A stretch of 11,145 nucleotides of DNA from Actinomortierella ambigua (taxonomy: Eukaryota > Mortierellomycota > Mortierellomycetes > Mortierellales > Mortierellaceae): the NCBI GenBank assembly GCA_016098155.1, contig JAAAJB010000835.1:1-11145 (forward strand), read 5' to 3'. The notes below the pieces were generated by a model. It was given only the letters and a program-made list of their open reading frames with translations, ran no database searches and was not told where the DNA came from. The translations under genes and the position numbers were made by a program. This document shows positions 8,612 through 11,145 of this stretch, in pieces. Position 1 is the stretch's first letter, and each line of letters opens with the position of its first letter.

Positions 8612-9250
8612 GCTCCCCCAGCATCCTCATCGGCATCGCCTTCGATGACATCGGCATCAACGACCACGCTGTTGGGATCGTTGAACGGAGGAGGCGCGCA
8701 TCATGCAGGCGGTGGTGGTGGTGGTATGAGCACGATGGCGCCGCCGCCTGGTTTTGGATTGTTGGGGTTGGCGCGACCTGGATCGTCGAACCCTTCGTCG
8801 CCTCGAGTGTCGGCCGCGACGCTTGCCACTAGCCATAATGGCATTTTGAACGGGGGCGGAGGAGCAGGAACAGGAGGAAATACCAATACCAATGGCGTCC
8901 AGCAGCAGCAGCAGCAGCAGCAGGCGCAGTACTATCATCCTCACCACTCCATGTACCATCAGCAGCAGCAACAGCATCTGGGAGGAGCCTCTCCGTCGTC
9001 CACGGCTGGAGACTCTGTTCCTTCGTCGCCTACGACGGCGACGGGCATGGGCATGAGCATGGGGATGGGCATGGGTGGCAGTGGTGCCCACCACAAGAAG
9101 AAGACGCACTGGCGGCAACGCGGAGAGGTGCGGTGCGGCAACTGTGCGCAGCTGGGCCACTCGAGCGGCGAGTGCATGGCGGGATGTCGGTACTGTGATC
9201 GGGCGGATCATTTGAGCCAGGACTGTCCATTGGTGATCCCACAGGTGTGA
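8576..9250 (+). CDS. Frame-shifted C-terminal segment with two CCHC zinc knuckles (probable 3' part of the large gene)
   Basis: This frame is open from 8576, directly after a TGA at 8573-8575, and gives 224 residues. It starts with Glu and Q9, then Pro/Ala/Ser, Gly-rich and His/Gln-rich low-complexity sequence with a Met-Gly repeat. It ends with two zinc knuckles: C-x2-C-x4-H-x4-C at 9134-9175 and the same spacing at 9185-9226 (CRYCDRADHLSQDC). CCHC knuckles usually bind single-stranded RNA or DNA. The first ATG is at 8645, only 65 nt after the upstream stop, leaving no room for an independent promoter, and composition matches the preceding gene. I therefore treat it as the C-terminus of that gene, separated by a frame change, an unseen splice or a sequence error. 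A separate 201-residue protein from 8645 is the alternative. Confidence 0.7.
   Translation: MEEQQQQQQQQQAPPASSSASPSMTSASTTTLLGSLNGGGAHHAGGGGGGMSTMAPPPGFGLLGLARPGSSNPSSPRVSAATLATSHNGILNGGGGAGTGGNTNTNGVQQQQQQQQAQYYHPHHSMYHQQQQQHLGGASPSSTAGDSVPSSPTTATGMGMSMGMGMGGSGAHHKKKTHWRQRGEVRCGNCAQLGHSSGECMAGCRYCDRADHLSQDCPLVIPQV
9134..9226 (+). other. Tandem CCHC zinc-knuckle coding region
   Basis: Knuckle 1 has Cys codons at 9134, 9143 and 9173 with His at 9158. Knuckle 2 has Cys at 9185, 9194 and 9224 with His at 9209. Both have exact C-x2-C-x4-H-x4-C spacing, separated by three residues. A basic KKKTHWRQRGE-type segment precedes them, as is common beside nucleic-acid-binding knuckles. All eight ligands are intact, which argues that this segment is still under selection. 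Confidence 0.9.
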
Positions 9251-9612
9251 AAGGATCGTCACTACCCCTTCCCCTCAGTTTTACCCAAAAATTATTTATA
9301 AACGTACATCGCATTCTCTTTGCGTGAGAAAGAAACAGAAAAAATTGTATTTGGATGAGATGCTTCATATTCCTTGGGAACCAAGGGACGCGGGCATCGA
9401 ACACTTTGAAAAAAAGGTGACGCGCAAGAAATGATAACCATGTCGACATCCTTAGCCTTTTTATTTTATCTGTTTTGGAGGGTTGTTTGTGTTCAACCAC
9501 ACCACATCACGAAGGAAAACAAACTTTTGGAGAGAAATTCTTTGGACGGAATAGCTGTCCGCCAGCATTCGCCACATAGCCACAGTTACTTGCTTTCACC
9601 GTCTTGAAACTC

Positions 9613-9629
9613 AAAAAAAAAAAAAAAAA
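9613..9629 (+). repeat. A17 homopolymer
   Basis: Seventeen uninterrupted adenines lie in the intergenic region, about 360 nt after the zinc-knuckle stop codon. It could be a simple slippage tract or the tail of an old retrotransposed copy. I see no recognisable source sequence or target-site duplication next to it, so the plain homopolymer reading is preferred. Confidence 0.8.
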
Positions 9630-10014
9630 GAACCATCACGGGGAACCACAGAAGCAGCCGTAGCGAGTTCCTCCTTTAAAGAAGGACACCATTAGGATGC
9701 AACACAGAGATCACACAAAGTCTCTCATCGAATCGGCTGACATCCCAGCTGTATTGTAGGAGGTCGACCGCTCTCTTACCACCCAACCCCATACACACTA
9801 CATACACAAAGGTTCTCTAGCAGACAATAATTCCGTTGCACGGCCATAGAAGTATTCGGTCCTTTGTTTCGGTGTTACATTCTGTAGTAGAGGCGCAATC
9901 CGCTGAAGGATTCCTCTCATCTGCCCTTAGAAGTGTCCTTCTTGTAGGCTTCAGAAATAGTTTCTCCGCATGTGTTCACACGTAAAAATGGGCTGCCGTT
10001 TTCGAAACGAAGCG

Positions 10015-10063
10015 CATATAAAACTCGACCAGACATTCACGTGTGCATGCATACTGTGCATGC
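10015..10063 (+). promoter_or_regulatory. TATA-like element with a 9-bp direct repeat
   Basis: CATATAAAA at 10015-10023 contains a perfect TATAAAA. It is followed by two copies of TGTGCATGC at 10042-10050 and 10055-10063, each holding the palindrome GCATGC. An ATG with A at -3 lies at 10086 and opens an 84-codon frame (to 10340) of no recognised family. The arrangement resembles a small core promoter on the + strand. No homology supports a gene there, so this is tentative. Confidence 0.25.
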
Positions 10064-10852
10064 CTAATACTGTTTTTCCTGGAGAATGACTGTGATGTCG
10101 GTAGGCAACGGGAGGATAGGCGTTAGGAGAAGAGTTAACGCGCGAGAGGGGAGGGTCGAGAATTTTGGGAGGTCGCTGCAGGACGTTTCACAAGGCTTGT
10201 CGCGTCTCGGCTCTCTCCCTCGGGCTAGATTTTGTCGCCAAGGCCCGCCCACATTTGATACATTTCTGGACCTAAGCGTTGGTGAGGGACTCCCACCCCA
10301 AATTCCAAAGCCAGAACGGCGGCGGCCGTGGGATATCTGACTCGATGACATGGAGCAACGGAGGGGGAGCGTGCTCCAGGTCTGTAGTACGACGCAAGTG
10401 TTGCATTCTAGCAATTGTGAGATGTACCTTGACAGCTCTGCTATTCTGTGCCAAATAACGTATATTGTGCGAGAAAAGGACTGATTTCTTCTGGTCTTCA
10501 CATGTCGATAGAGCTCTCTCGCTCTCGCTTGCAAGGAACGGTAGAGTGGCCTAGTTGTCCTTACATGAGTGCGGCATACCCAAGCAGGCGTCCTCACGGC
10601 ATTATAACAGGAGGTCATGTATATTTGGGTGCTCATCTTCACGCCGCACGCCACCCACCTCCCATTCTTAAAAATCTCATGTCTACATGTTGCTTTGTGG
10701 AACAAATTGAGTGCCTCGAGACTAATAACTCGAACATCAAAGCGACGCTTGTACTTCAACCAAAAGATGATCTAGCAAGATTCAGACCCTTGGGATGAGC
10801 GTTTTCAGTACTATTTGAACGCTTCATCTAACGCCTCAGCTGTAATGGTGAA

Positions 10853-11145
10853 TCACAGTCCAAGGAACGAATTCATCTGGCTGGCCGCCTTAGTGAACCA
10901 TGTGACTACCTTGACACCTCGCCCTTTCTTATACATGAATTCAAGGTTGCTCTGTCCGCCTGAATCCCCTTGGCTGGCCGCTTTGGTGAACCATGTGACT
11001 GCCTCGACATCGCTCTGTTCGACACCTCGCCCATTCAAGAACATCCAACCAAGGTTATTCTGTCCGTTTGGGTTCCCTTGGCTGGCGGCCTTGGTGTACC
11101 ATTTGACTGCCTCGACATCACTCTGTTCGACACCTCGCCCATTCT
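10853..11145 (-). CDS. Sel1-repeat (SEL1-like TPR) protein, C-terminal end, partial
   Basis: Read from the right edge, the first complete codon is at 11143-11141 and the frame ends with TGA at 10853-10855, giving 96 residues. The 5' end is outside the window. The translation is a run of Sel1-type units on the pattern NGRGVEQSDVEAVKWYTKAA then SQG...GQ.NLG.MF, spaced 36 residues apart. Sel1 repeats are helical hairpins related to TPRs that act as protein-protein scaffolds, for example in ER-associated degradation and chitin synthase regulation; which role applies here is not shown. The final unit has lost five residues after GRGV and ends raggedly with MNSFLGL, so the C-terminus may be eroded or the gene may be a decaying paralogue. 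The family call is confident; functionality is not. Confidence 0.85.
   Translation of the reverse strand, partial: NGRGVEQSDVEAVKWYTKAASQGNPNGQNNLGWMFLNGRGVEQSDVEAVTWFTKAASQGDSGGQSNLEFMYKKGRGVKVVTWFTKAASQMNSFLGL
10879..11145 (-). repeat. 108-bp tandem repeats encoding Sel1 units
   Basis: The string CACCTCGCCC recurs at 10915, 11023 and 11131, exactly 108 nt apart. The string GGCTGG recurs at 10879, 10972 and 11080, giving spacings of 93 and 108 nt. This shows a 15-nt in-frame loss in the unit nearest the stop codon. The two right-hand units differ at only 6 of the first 66 positions, so the duplication is fairly recent or maintained by gene conversion. Confidence 0.85.

Larger units (their letters stand above)
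9251..10852. other. Convergent intergenic region without a convincing gene
   Basis: This lies between the stop of the zinc-knuckle segment (+) and the stop of the Sel1 gene (-), so both transcripts end into it. The first stretch is AT-rich (ATTATTTATAAA near 9291-9302) and is probably the 3' untranslated region. I looked for tRNA (A/B boxes), 5S rRNA, spliceosomal RNA and snoRNA box signatures and found none that fit. Open frames exist, the longest being 231 codons on the minus strand (10064-10759), but their translations are Arg/Cys/Trp-rich without any recognisable domain. A TATA-like element is listed separately. Confidence 0.5.

Noticed and set aside
8570..8730. Short intron starting at GTTTGA (8570) and ending at an AG at 8730, which would restore frame
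   Set aside because: The donor is weak and there is no CTRAY branch site. The removed sequence is GC-rich with coding-like Gln and Gly repeats, unlike the T-rich intron of the CSL gene. RNA evidence could revive it.
4767..9250. Retroelement Gag-like protein, because of the CCHC zinc knuckles
   Set aside because: There is no protease, reverse transcriptase or integrase downstream, no long terminal repeats were seen, and the long coiled-coil/polyQ body is unlike Gag. The knuckles fit a cellular nucleic-acid-binding protein better.
9613..9629. A17 run as the tail of a retroposed element
   Set aside because: No flanking duplication or recognisable element body. A simple homopolymer explains it.
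9640..9780. Possible snoRNA or tRNA (CTGA-like box and TTCGAT-like loop on either strand)
   Set aside because: There is no matching C box at the correct end, no closing stem, and no A box or acceptor stem for a tRNA.

Overview
The window looks like nuclear DNA of a fungus, most probably an early-diverging one of the Mortierella type (Mucoromycota). That placement is an inference from four things: a fungal CSL-family transcription factor with a short GT-AG intron, long pyrimidine-rich upstream regions, very glutamine/serine/histidine-rich proteins encoded by CAG/CAA tracts, and a Sel1-repeat gene with near-identical 36-residue units. There is no bacterial signature: no operons and no Shine-Dalgarno spacing.

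Layout, left to right. Positions 1-1029 are a pyrimidine-rich upstream/leader region with a candidate leader intron and three matches to the DNA motif bound by CSL proteins. Positions 1030-3766 (+) hold a complete two-exon CSL (CBF1/RBP-J/Su(H)/LAG-1) gene, 875 residues once a 109-nt intron (3134-3242) is removed. Positions 3767-4766 are a 3' region followed by a second pyrimidine-rich promoter. Positions 4767-8579 (+) encode a 1270-residue protein that I do not recognise. It has an N-terminal Cys cluster, a polyQ tract, a large alpha-helical middle, a very long charged helix and a C-terminal coiled coil. Its reading frame stops at 8577-8579. A second frame opens exactly there (8576-9250) and carries on with polyQ, low-complexity sequence and two tandem CCHC zinc knuckles. 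The two pieces are most simply one gene of about 1490 residues broken by a frame change or an unseen splice. Positions 9251-10852 contain no convincing gene, only an A17 tract, a TATA-like element with a GCATGC-containing direct repeat, and some weak ORFs. Positions 10853-11145 (-) are the 3' end of a Sel1-repeat gene whose 5' part lies beyond the window.

Nothing links the three genes functionally beyond adjacency. The CSL gene would act in the nucleus on DNA. The zinc-knuckle/coiled-coil protein suggests nucleic-acid binding plus self-association. The Sel1 protein would be a protein-protein scaffold. The most interesting points are the exact frame hand-over at 8573-8579 in the unknown large gene, the CSL-like sites in the CSL gene's own upstream region, and the decaying last unit of the Sel1 array. 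I see no sign of a defence island, mobile element or biosynthetic cluster.
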